Assembly (NCBI RefSeq): GCF_001894785.1
Contig: NZ_BCWW01000001.1
Coordinates: 620,001 to 684,000, forward strand
Direction of reading: 5' to 3'
Source of the DNA: Rhodococcoides fascians NBRC 12155 = LMG 3623
GTDB lineage: Bacteria; Actinomycetota; Actinomycetes; Mycobacteriales; Mycobacteriaceae
DNA: 64,000 nucleotides
Shown here: piece after piece, positions 25,700-34,970 of the stretch
Layout of the letters: the number at the start of each line of letters is the position of its first letter
Numbering within the stretch: position 1 is the stretch's first letter
Program-made: the position numbers and the translations under genes
Notes under the pieces: generated by a model
Seen by the model: the letters and a program-made list of their open reading frames with translations, nothing else
Databases searched by the model: none
Told to the model about the DNA's origin: nothing

Positions 25700-26811
25700 G
25701 ACAGTTCTCCTGCTGCGATCTCGGCGGCGACCCGGTTTCGCTGTTCGATCAGGCCGGGGGTGGGGGAGGAGTAGACGAACCGGAACAGATCCTCGGGGTC
25801 GACGTCCTGCTCGACGTTCATGCCCGCGCGAAGTGCCGCGGCATCGGCGTCGGCCGATACCGTCATCTGTTCGCGCAGATCGTCGGTGAGCAGACCCTGG
25901 GCTTCGAGGTAAGATTCGAGGCGCGAGAGCGGATCTCGGGCCAACCACCCTTCCACCTCGTCTGCCTTGCGGTAGCGCGTGGCGTCGTCGGCATTGGTGT
26001 GGGCGTCCATGCGGTAGGTGTGCGCCTCGACGACCACCGGTCCTTTGCCTGCTCGGACGTACTTCACTGCCTCGTCCATCACGGCCATCATGGCGATCGG
26101 GTCGTTGCCGTCGACCTGCTCGCTGCCGATGCCGTAGCCGACACCCTTGTGCGACAACGACGGAGCTGCAGTCTGACGCGCGAGGGGAACGCTGATGGCG
26201 AAGCCGTTGTTCTGCACCAGGAAGATCACCGGAGCACGAAACACCGCGGCGAAGTTCAGGGCCTCGTGGAAGTCGCCCTCACTGGTCGCTCCGTCGCCGC
26301 AGAACGCGAGGGCGATGGTGTCTCGTCCCTGCTTGGCCTCGGCGTAGGCGAAGCCGGTCGCGTGCAGCAATTGTGTTGCCAGAGGCGTGCATTGCGGGGC
26401 GACCTTGTAGGCGGTGGGGTCGTAACCGCAGTGCCAGTAGCCGGCGAGCATACCGAGCAACTCCACCTGGTCGACGCCTCGCGCGGCGAGAGCCATCGAG
26501 TCACGGTACGTCGGAAACATCCAGTCCTGCTCACCCAGGCAGAGGGCGGCCGCGATCTGGCAGGCCTCCTGTCCGCGCGAGGACGGGTACACCGCGAGCC
26601 GACCCTGCTTGGTCAATGCCGTTGCCTGCTGGTCGAATCGGCGACCGTGGACCATCGATCGGTACATCTCGAGCAAGCGTTCGTTCGACGGGTGTGCGTA
26701 GCGGGCGGCACTGTCCACGCCCGTCCCATCGGGTGCGAGGTACTGCACGGGACGATCGGCAGGCATGAACTGTTGGTAGGACGTTGCCGGAACCTTCTCG
26801 ACGGTCGTCAT
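25696..26811 (-). CDS. bkdA: branched-chain 2-oxoacid dehydrogenase E1 alpha subunit
   Basis: A 371-residue ThDP enzyme subunit. The ThDP motif is AFCGDGATSEGDFHEALNFAAVF with NNGFAIS at its end, and the phosphorylation-loop region is HTYRMDAHTNADD. It opens the bkdABC-lpd operon. The ATG at 26811 has a GGAGAG ribosome site. A divergent Lrp-type regulator lies 158 bp away. Branched-chain specificity is supported by that regulator and by the PxxGQE-type SSRGQEA region, but is not proved. Confidence 0.9.
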   Translation of the reverse strand: MTTVEKVPATSYQQFMPADRPVQYLAPDGTGVDSAARYAHPSNERLLEMYRSMVHGRRFDQQATALTKQGRLAVYPSSRGQEACQIAAALCLGEQDWMFPTYRDSMALAARGVDQVELLGMLAGYWHCGYDPTAYKVAPQCTPLATQLLHATGFAYAEAKQGRDTIALAFCGDGATSEGDFHEALNFAAVFRAPVIFLVQNNGFAISVPLARQTAAPSLSHKGVGYGIGSEQVDGNDPIAMMAVMDEAVKYVRAGKGPVVVEAHTYRMDAHTNADDATRYRKADEVEGWLARDPLSRLESYLEAQGLLTDDLREQMTVSADADAAALRAGMNVEQDVDPEDLFRFVYSSPTPGLIEQRNRVAAEIAAGELS

Positions 26812-26891
26812 GGGGCACTCTCCTGAGATCGGCTTGTAGGGCGATTCTGGCCGATTCGGTGAGGAAGAAGTCCGCTGGTCGTAGAATTGCA

Positions 26892-26932
26892 GACACATGG
26901 CTACCGATCGCGACGTAGACATGAAATGTGTC
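26892..26932. promoter_or_regulatory. candidate operator between bkdA and the Lrp-type regulator
   Basis: GACACAT (26892-26898) and ATGTGTC (26926-26932) are exact inverted repeats 27 bp apart in the divergent intergenic region. Spaced half-sites suit the octameric Lrp family, but the arms are short. Confidence 0.3.
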
Positions 26933-26969
26933 CGACCGGCGCACTGAACCACGAGGTAGGAGCGGACGA

Positions 26970-27455
26970 ATGGACGACGTCTCGAGACGTGTGGAATTGG
27001 ACGACACGGATCGTCGCATCCTCGCCGAGCTGACTGCCGACGGGCGGGTCTCGATGCGGGTGCTGGCCGATCGTTTGAATCTCTCTCGGGCACATACCTA
27101 TACACGGGTGGACAGGCTCAAGGATGCGGGTGTCATCGAACGGTTCACCGTGCAGGTGGATCACGCGGCGTCCGGGCTAGGGACCTCGGCGTTCATCGCG
27201 TTGTCGATCCGTCAGGATTCGTGGCGCAGTGTGTCCGAGGGGTTGCGGTCGATGGAATTCGTCGACCACTTCAGTTTGCTCGGAGGGGATTTCGACGTGC
27301 TGGTACTCATCAGGACTCCCGACAACGAGAGTCTGCGGCAAGTCGTGCTGGAGGGCCTGCAATCGCTCGACGGCGTCCGGGCGACGCGCACGTGGTTGAT
27401 CTTCGACGAGGACCGAGGTGGTCTGGGACGAACTGCGCCGCCCACCGAACGCTGA
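26970..27455 (+). CDS. bkdR: Lrp/AsnC-family regulator, probable regulator of the bkd operon
   Basis: A 161-residue regulator. The N-terminal helix-turn-helix is LDDTDRRILAELTADGRVSMRVLADRLNLS, and the C-terminal RAM domain holds FSLLGGDFDVLVLIRTPD. The ATG at 26970 has TAGGAG ten bases upstream, so it is preferred over a GTG farther upstream. It is divergent from the bkd operon, the usual place of BkdR, which responds to branched-chain amino acids. Confidence 0.82.
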   Translation: MDDVSRRVELDDTDRRILAELTADGRVSMRVLADRLNLSRAHTYTRVDRLKDAGVIERFTVQVDHAASGLGTSAFIALSIRQDSWRSVSEGLRSMEFVDHFSLLGGDFDVLVLIRTPDNESLRQVVLEGLQSLDGVRATRTWLIFDEDRGGLGRTAPPTER

Positions 27456-27467
27456 CAGTGGGCGGCG
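27436..27467. terminator. hairpin between convergent bkdR and hpd
   Basis: CGCCGCCCAC (27436-27445) pairs exactly with GTGGGCGGCG (27458-27467) over a 12-base loop. The stem overlaps the bkdR stop and lies before the hpd stop; probable bidirectional terminator. Confidence 0.5.
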
Positions 27468-27483
27468 TCGTTCGGGGTACGGG

Positions 27484-29370
<1,887 letters not shown>

Positions 29371-30537
29371 TCAGGCCGGAACGATCCGGCCACGTACGTC
29401 GCCGAACCCGATGCGCGCACCGTTCGGCCCCGGAGCGCTGGCGGCGATAATGACGTCGTCGCCGTCCTCGAGGAACGTCCGGGTCTCCGATCCGAGTGAC
29501 ACCGGTTCCTTACCACCCCAGGTGAGTTCGATGAAGGCACCGCGCTGATTCTTCTCGGGTCCCGAGATGGTGCCCGACGCGAACAGGTCACCGGTTCGGG
29601 ATGTCGCGCCGTTGCTGGTCTCGTGAGCCAGCATCTGGGCCGGCGACCAATGCATCGAACTGTACGGCGGACGGGATACGACGTGGCCGTTCCACGTGAC
29701 GGACAGATCGATATCGAGTGCCCAGGAACGAGATTCGCGGAGGTGTTCGAGTGGCGCGGGGTCCTGAGTCGGCGTCGACACCCGAGCCTGTTCCAACGCG
29801 AGCAAGGGGACCACCCACGGTGAGATGGACGTCGCGAAACTTTTGCCGAGGTTCGGGCCCAGCGGCACGTACTCCCAGGCCTGGATGTCGCGAGCAGACC
29901 AGTCGTTGACGATGACGGCACCGAACACGTGCTCGGAGAAGTGATCCGGCGAGATGGGGCCATCTGCCGGAATGCCGACGACGAAGCCCATCTCGGCTTC
30001 GATGTCCAGTCGCCGACTCGGACCGAACGTGGGTGACGCCTCGTCGGGTGCCTTGCGTTGACCGTTCGGACGCTTGACATCTGTACCGGACACGACAACC
30101 GTCCCTGCCCGGCCGTGATACGCCACGGGCAGGTGCTTCCAATTCGGTAGCAGCGGTTCGGCATCGGGACGAAAGAGTCGACCGAGATTGGACGCGTGGT
30201 GCTCGGACGCGTAGAAGTCCACGTAGTCCGCAACTTCGAACGGCAGGTGCATCGTGACGTCGGAAACCGAGACGATCGCTTCCGCGGTGGTCGTGTCACT
30301 GACGATCATGGCGGTGACGGACTCGCGGACCTCGACCCACCGACTGCGGCCGCGCGCCATGAAAGCATTGAGGCTGGGCGAGGCGAAATCCGAATCGTTC
30401 AGAGCGACAAACAGATCGATCACATTGTCGCCGTAGCGGACTCCGACTCGAGCGTCCGAACCAGGAGTACTGAAAATGCCGTAAGGAAGGTTGTCGATTC
30501 CGAACTCGGAGTCGGCGGGGATGTCGATGTGCGTCAT
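29371..30537 (-). CDS. fahA: fumarylacetoacetase
   Basis: A 388-residue hydrolase that cleaves fumarylacetoacetate to fumarate and acetoacetate. An SH3-like N-terminal domain is followed by the metal-binding FAH domain, including DFYASEHHASNLGRLFR, EAEMGFVVG, VNDWSARDIQAWEYVPLGPN and KSFATSISPWVV. The ATG at 30537 begins MTHIDIPADS. It follows the unrecognised gene by 19 bp and so belongs to the hmgA operon. Confidence 0.95.
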   Translation of the reverse strand: MTHIDIPADSEFGIDNLPYGIFSTPGSDARVGVRYGDNVIDLFVALNDSDFASPSLNAFMARGRSRWVEVRESVTAMIVSDTTTAEAIVSVSDVTMHLPFEVADYVDFYASEHHASNLGRLFRPDAEPLLPNWKHLPVAYHGRAGTVVVSGTDVKRPNGQRKAPDEASPTFGPSRRLDIEAEMGFVVGIPADGPISPDHFSEHVFGAVIVNDWSARDIQAWEYVPLGPNLGKSFATSISPWVVPLLALEQARVSTPTQDPAPLEHLRESRSWALDIDLSVTWNGHVVSRPPYSSMHWSPAQMLAHETSNGATSRTGDLFASGTISGPEKNQRGAFIELTWGGKEPVSLGSETRTFLEDGDDVIIAASAPGPNGARIGFGDVRGRIVPA

Positions 30538-30556
30538 GAACGGCGCGCTCCTTGGT

Positions 30557-31345
30557 TCACTGAGGTGGGACGAGTCCGAGGCGGACGAGGTCGTCCAGGG
30601 GTTCGCGGATGCTGCAGGTGCCGAACGATGCGAAGGCGCGTTGACCCTCGATCCCGGCGACGAGACCGGCGAGGACGTCGGCGTCCCGGATTGCCAGGAT
30701 CTTCTCGAGCTCACCGACGCGTGCGCCGCTGTGTGCGGTCTGCGCCGCGAGGATCACGTTGAGGAAGCCGTGTTGCTCGAAACCGTTGTGGGGATCGGTG
30801 TTACGGGCGGCATGGTGCAGACCCGCGGTGGCTTTGAAGTGGACCTCGCGTTGTGCCGCCTCGTAGATGGACGCGGCAAGCTCCCGCTCGTCCGGGTACT
30901 CGTCGGCCGTGACGCCGCCGGTCCTGAATTTGGCGCGATACCCGAACTCGTCGACTGCGTCGAAGATGTCGTCTCGTCGGGAGTCTCGGGGGATTTCGAC
31001 ATAGATGTCGATGTCCTGAGTGATGTTGCGCAAGGCGTCGATGTTCGTGCCGTCGGGTACGGCCACTTCGACGGCAACGACCGTCACGCCGGCGGTGCGG
31101 TCGGCGACCCGCAGGCCTGCCTCTACGCTGCCCGGGCCTGCAGGTGCGGTCAGCGCGACCTCCATCCGAGCGCCCAGGACGAGCTCGTTCACCCGGTCCA
31201 TCGGAACGACCAACGGGCCGACGAGGTCTGCGAAAGAACTCGCCCGGTACTCGAGATGTTGTGCTGCAGCAACATCGAGTGGTGCATTGCCGGGAGGGAA
31301 GGCAGCGGCGTCGTCGCACAGGCGATGGAAGAACTTCGGGATCAT
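30557..31345 (-). CDS. unrecognised conserved-looking protein in the homogentisate operon
   Basis: A 262-residue cytoplasmic protein whose family I do not recognise with certainty. It has no signal or membrane segment. The stretch AKFRTGGVTADEYPDE, then HFKATAGLHHAARN and HGFLNVILAAQTA, looks like successive strands of a TIM-barrel with a conserved Lys and His pair. The ATG at 31345 overlaps the hmgA stop by four bases, and fahA follows. It therefore lies between the enzymes that make maleylacetoacetate and cleave fumarylacetoacetate, where an isomerase would be expected. It has no glutathione-transferase-like sequence. Confidence 0.75.
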   Translation of the reverse strand: MIPKFFHRLCDDAAAFPPGNAPLDVAAAQHLEYRASSFADLVGPLVVPMDRVNELVLGARMEVALTAPAGPGSVEAGLRVADRTAGVTVVAVEVAVPDGTNIDALRNITQDIDIYVEIPRDSRRDDIFDAVDEFGYRAKFRTGGVTADEYPDERELAASIYEAAQREVHFKATAGLHHAARNTDPHNGFEQHGFLNVILAAQTAHSGARVGELEKILAIRDADVLAGLVAGIEGQRAFASFGTCSIREPLDDLVRLGLVPPQ

Positions 31346-32535
31346 CGGTTCGGCCCCCGGCCTGCCCACGTCCACGCGTACCCGGTGTCCTCGCACGCGA
31401 GCGCTCCTTCACCGAGTTCGAGGGGGCGGAAGGTATCGACCATGACGGCCAGTTCGTCGAAGAACTCGGCACCGATACTGCGTTCGTAGGCACCGGGTTG
31501 CGGACCGTGAGCATGACCGCCCGGATGCACCGAGATCGATCCCTGGCCGATTCCGGAACCCTTGCGGGCCTCGTAGTCGCCGCCGACGTAGAACATGATC
31601 TCGTCGGAGTCGACGTTGGAGTGGTAGTACGGCACCGGAATTGCTAGCGGGTGGTAGTCGACCTTGCGCGGAACGAAATTACAGATCACGAAGTTGGCCC
31701 CCTCGAATGCCTGATGCGCAGGCGGCGGTTGATGCACACGGCCGGTGATCGGTTCGTAGTCGGAGATGTTGAACGTGTACGGATACAGGCAGCCGTCCCA
31801 CCCCACTACGTCGAACGGGTGTTGCGGGTAGACGTAGCGGGTTCCGACGATGCCCGTCGAACCACGGTGCTTGACAAGCACTTCGATGTCTTCGCCGTCG
31901 GCGAGTAGAGGCTCGGTGGGGCCGTGCAGATCGCGTTCGCAGTAGGGAGCGTTCTCGAGCAACTGGCCGTACTTCGACAGGAACCGCTTCGGTGGAGCGA
32001 TGTGACTATTGGCCTCGATGGCGTAGGCGCGCAGGGTGCCGTCGGGAATCCAACGGTGCGTCGTCGCGCGCGGAATGAGCACGTAGTCACCCTGCCGTGC
32101 CTGCAGCGCCCCGAACACCGTTTCGACGGTGGCAGAACCGGATTCGACGTAGACCATCTCGTCACCGATCGAATTGCGATACAGCGGAGAGGCTTTCGAG
32201 GCGACCACATACGAGAGTCGAACATCGGCGTTGCCCAGAACGAGGCGTCGGCCGGTGGCGACGTCGGTGTCCGCCACCGTGGATTCGGGAAACAGCTCGT
32301 GCAACTTCAGGTGCCGCGGCACGAGCGGATGGTTGGGCGTCGTCGATTGATCGGGGAGGTCCCAGACCGTGGCATCGACGATGGCCGACGGTATGTGGCG
32401 GTGGTACAGCAGAGACGAGTCCGAGGAGAAGCCCTCTTCGCCCATCAGCTCCTCGTAATAGAGGTTGCCGTCGGGAGTTCGGTGCTGGGTGTGCCGCTTC
32501 GGCGGAACCGATCCGAGCTGCCGGTAGTAGGCCAC
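31342..32535 (-). CDS. hmgA: homogentisate 1,2-dioxygenase
   Basis: A 397-residue cupin-fold iron dioxygenase that opens homogentisate to maleylacetoacetate. Family segments include KRHTQHRTPDGNLYYEELMG, GDYVLIPRATTHRWIPD and, in the metal-binding C-terminal part, NFVPRKVDYHPLAIPVPYYHSN and SVHPGGHAHGPQPG. A GTG start at 32535 is preferred because AGGAGAG lies about 7 bases upstream and the conserved protein begins with AYYRQLG; the longer ATG start adds 14 unrelated residues. Confidence 0.94.
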   Translation of the reverse strand: MAYYRQLGSVPPKRHTQHRTPDGNLYYEELMGEEGFSSDSSLLYHRHIPSAIVDATVWDLPDQSTTPNHPLVPRHLKLHELFPESTVADTDVATGRRLVLGNADVRLSYVVASKASPLYRNSIGDEMVYVESGSATVETVFGALQARQGDYVLIPRATTHRWIPDGTLRAYAIEANSHIAPPKRFLSKYGQLLENAPYCERDLHGPTEPLLADGEDIEVLVKHRGSTGIVGTRYVYPQHPFDVVGWDGCLYPYTFNISDYEPITGRVHQPPPAHQAFEGANFVICNFVPRKVDYHPLAIPVPYYHSNVDSDEIMFYVGGDYEARKGSGIGQGSISVHPGGHAHGPQPGAYERSIGAEFFDELAVMVDTFRPLELGEGALACEDTGYAWTWAGRGPNR

Positions 32536-32564
32536 GTGCTCTCTCCTGAGTTCTGTCACCGCTT

Positions 32565-32584
32565 GTAGTAAAGACATTAACTAC
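32565..32584. promoter_or_regulatory. imperfect palindrome upstream of hmgA, candidate MarR operator
   Basis: The plus strand reads GTAGTAAAGACATTAACTAC; 8-base arms match at seven positions around a 4-base centre. It lies 30 bp before the hmgA start and 23 bp after the upstream MarR stop, which fits control of hmgA by that regulator. Confidence 0.5.
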
Positions 32585-32606
32585 TTTGACGTGATCTACG
32601 CAACCT

Positions 32607-33134
32607 TCAGTTGCGCCCCCGTACGTCGAACTGGCTGCGGTTGGTGATCAGTTTGGTCAACAGCATCACCAGGATTCGCTGTTCGGGTTCGGTGAGTGCG
32701 CTGGCCCATGCGTTCTCCCGTTCGTTCTGTTCGGCGAACGCCGCGACCATCTCATCGTGCCCCAGCGCGGTCAGGGCGAGGCGCACCGAACGTCCGTCCT
32801 TCTCGTCGGGCGTGCTGGCGAGCAGGCCGCCGGAGATGAGTGTCTTGGACAGGTTCGACACTGCGGCGCGGCTCATGCCGGTCAGTTCGGCTGCTCGTCG
32901 CGGCTCGATCGGGCCGGCGAGCCACGTGACGAACATCAGCCGAAACGATGACCACGACCAGCCTCTGGGGCGATGAACCGTCGACTCGAGGTCGTACGTG
33001 ACGATGTTCGACGCTCGGTTCAGTGTCAGCAGAACCTCGGTGGCCAGCTGATGCTCGAACCCGTACTCCCGGGCCAGTGTGTTGTTGGCAGTGTCGATGA
33101 ACGACCAGAAATCGGGCTCGGGTGCGTCGGTCAC
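32607..33134 (-). CDS. MarR-family transcriptional regulator
   Basis: A 175-residue winged-helix regulator. FVTWLAGPIEPRRAAELTGMSRAAVSNLSKTLISGGLL forms the helix-turn-helix and STPDEKDGRSVRLALTALG the wing. It starts with GTG at 33134 and is followed 71 bp later by hmgA on the same strand, so it is a likely regulator of homogentisate breakdown. ATACCTGTAT at 33067-33076 is a short palindrome before its start, possibly an autoregulatory site. Confidence 0.87.
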   Translation of the reverse strand: MTDAPEPDFWSFIDTANNTLAREYGFEHQLATEVLLTLNRASNIVTYDLESTVHRPRGWSWSSFRLMFVTWLAGPIEPRRAAELTGMSRAAVSNLSKTLISGGLLASTPDEKDGRSVRLALTALGHDEMVAAFAEQNERENAWASALTEPEQRILVMLLTKLITNRSQFDVRGRN

Positions 33135-33228
33135 GGATTCACTGTAGCCACGATCTCATCTGATCAATACCTGTATCACTTCAGTATGCGCAATTCATGT
33201 CTCATCCCGGAGGGGTCATGATGGACCC

Positions 33229-33438
33229 ATGAGCTCGAAGAACCTGTTCGGCGGCCCCCGCACCCTGCTGATCGTGGCAGCAGTGGTCATCGTGATCGCA
33301 CTCGTCGCTGCCGCCGCGACCCTGATCGTCCGCGCCGTGCTCGGACCGCCTGAGGGGGAGAACAAGTTCGAGATCCAGGGTTACTCTCTCGTACAGGTCG
33401 ATCCCCAGGTCAGCGAGCTCGCGCTCGCCACACGCTAG
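33229..33438 (+). CDS. small single-pass membrane protein
   Basis: A 69-residue protein with a hydrophobic helix at about residues 12-37 (LLIVAAVVIVIALVAAAATLIV) and a short outside tail containing ENKFEIQGYSLVQVD. No known family is recognised. It starts with ATG 95 bp after the divergent MarR start. The tail end overlaps the 3' end of the convergent gene by a few bases. Confidence 0.6.
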   Translation: MSSKNLFGGPRTLLIVAAVVIVIALVAAAATLIVRAVLGPPEGENKFEIQGYSLVQVDPQVSELALATR

Positions 33439-33803
33439 CCGACTCTGCACCGACCTGCGGGTCGTGTGTCTGCTGAAAATTTCGCCCGCCGCGCGCGAAT
33501 GTGCGCAGCGGGTACCTCGTGTTCGGGAACAGGCTCGCCGATCCACTCGCAGTCCCGTACGAAGATCATGTTCGACGCCACCGCGTCGGCGCTGTGATCT
33601 TCCCGCAGTGGGCCGGAAATTCGGCCGAGGAAGTACTCGCCGTGCTCGGTTCGTGTCCAGACGAAAGATCCGTCCGCGACCTGCTCGAAACGCTCGACCC
33701 GTCGTAGCGAGCGTTCGTCGTTCGCCGACATGCCGCAGAGTCCGTAGGTGAGGGCACGCTCGACGCCATTCGGCATCGGGGCGCGATAGACGGCGTCCGG
33801 CAT
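33435..33803 (-). pseudogene. hypothetical protein, probably frameshifted near its 3' end
   Basis: The open frame gives 122 residues, with SFVWTRTEHGEYFLGRISGPLRE and NMIFVRDCEWIGEPVPEHEVPAA forming a plausible small domain. After VPAA the frame becomes basic and uninformative. Shifting by one base near 33509 gives RTFARGGRNFQQTHDPQ, which reads as a natural continuation and runs to a stop at 33410-33412. An indel, either real or a sequencing error, is likely. Function unknown. The ATG at 33803 begins MPDAVYRAPM. Confidence 0.5.
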
Positions 33804-33845
33804 ACAGCCGAGAGTATCGATGCTGGCCGGAATGCCCAATGGGTG

Positions 33846-33867
33846 CTAAGTTGAAGATTCAACTTAG
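33846..33867. promoter_or_regulatory. MarR-type palindrome upstream of the LigB-family dioxygenase
   Basis: CTAAGTTGAA (33846-33855), two bases, then the exact reverse complement TTCAACTTAG (33858-33867). It ends 19 bp before the dioxygenase start and has the AGTTGAA/TTCAACT form common in MarR operators. No MarR gene is directly adjacent; the nearest ends at 32607. Confidence 0.7.
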
Positions 33868-33886
33868 GTACTTCGAAGGACCCGCC

Positions 33887-34768
33887 ATGACTTCTGTGAT
33901 GAACCCGCCCGTCGCGGGTGCCGCATTCGATGCGTTTCTCGCCGACGCAGCACCCGCGAGCCGGTCGCAGCAGATGTGGACCCCACACGACGGGCCGATG
34001 CCCGCGCTGTACATCAGTCACGGTGCACCCCCGGTGTTCGACGACGCGCTCTGGATGAACGAACTCTTCACCTGGTCGCAGTCGATGCCCAAGCCGAAGG
34101 CGATCCTGATCGTCAGCGCACACTGGGAAGAGGCCCCGTTGAGCCTGTCCGCGACGGCTGCGGCGACACCACTCGTCTACGACTTCGGTGGATTTGCCCA
34201 GCGTTACTACTCGATGGAATACCGGACTCCCGACGCTCAGGCGCTGGCTGCACGGGTGGCCGCGGCCATTCCGGCGTCGGAGAACCTGCATCGGCACACC
34301 GCGCGCGGACTCGATCACGGTGCCTGGGTGCCGCTGAAGGTCATGTATCCCTACGCCGATGTCCCGGTTCTGCAATTGAGCCTGCCGACGCACGCCCCCG
34401 ATCGGCTGATGGCGATAGGCGCTGCGCTGAAGGAACTTCGGGCCGAGGGTGTGTTGGTCATCGGTTCCGGGTTCATGACCCACGGACTGCCGTTCCTGTC
34501 CCGGGAGAATTTCGCTACGAACACCGTGCCGACGTGGTCCGAGGACTTCGACCTCTGGGCTGCCGACGCCTTGTCTCGCGGTGACGTCGGGACTCTCGCC
34601 GACTTCCGCAGTGCCGCACCGGGAATGCCGTACGCGCACCCCACTGTCGAACATTTCACGCCGTTGTTCGTCACCCTCGGTGCCGCCGAGAATCCGGAAG
34701 CTCCGGTGACGACGGCCATCACCGGCTTCCAGTTCGGTTTGGCGAAGCGATCTTTCGCCGTCGCGTGA
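33887..34768 (+). CDS. LigB-family extradiol dioxygenase (4,5-DOPA dioxygenase-like)
   Basis: A 293-residue class III extradiol dioxygenase-like protein. Metal-binding features are ALYISHGAPPVF (His), ILIVSAHWEE (His) and GLDHGAWVPLKVMYP (His and Asp). It resembles YgiD/DODA-type enzymes, which cleave catechols such as DOPA. The ATG at 33887 has GAAGGA seven bases upstream and a palindromic operator before it. The substrate is not known; a MarR-controlled response to catechols or quinones is plausible. Confidence 0.85.
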   Translation: MTSVMNPPVAGAAFDAFLADAAPASRSQQMWTPHDGPMPALYISHGAPPVFDDALWMNELFTWSQSMPKPKAILIVSAHWEEAPLSLSATAAATPLVYDFGGFAQRYYSMEYRTPDAQALAARVAAAIPASENLHRHTARGLDHGAWVPLKVMYPYADVPVLQLSLPTHAPDRLMAIGAALKELRAEGVLVIGSGFMTHGLPFLSRENFATNTVPTWSEDFDLWAADALSRGDVGTLADFRSAAPGMPYAHPTVEHFTPLFVTLGAAENPEAPVTTAITGFQFGLAKRSFAVA

Positions 34769-34799
34769 CGAACGGGAACTAATCCGTGCAATTGGGCTC

Positions 34800-34820
34800 G
34801 ATTCAGTTCTGAATCTTTTT
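34800..34820 (+). terminator. small T-tailed hairpin after the dioxygenase
   Basis: GATTCA, loop GTTC, TGAATC is followed directly by TTTTT (34816-34820). The stem is short but has the form of an intrinsic terminator and lies 32 bp after the dioxygenase stop. Confidence 0.5.
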
Positions 34821-34831
34821 CGGTTTGGGGA

Positions 34832-34860
34832 TTGTTATCCACGCCACTTCGCTCTACAGT
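34832..34860 (+). promoter_or_regulatory. putative lipase promoter
   Basis: TTGTTA (34832-34837) and TACAGT (34855-34860) are 17 bp apart. They precede the secreted lipase start by about 110 bp and follow the dioxygenase terminator. Confidence 0.45.
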
Positions 34861-34970
34861 TCTGAGCACCATCTCGGACATCGGTGTCCAAGATTGTCGG
34901 ATGCGCTGTACGAAATGTCGCCGGGCGCGCGTCCTGTGGACCCCGTTGTCCGGCGCGAAGGAGTACAGCC

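Noticed and set aside
31342..32577. hmgA start at ATG 32577
   Set aside because: The 14 extra residues do not fit the family, and GTG 32535 has a better placed AGGAGAG.
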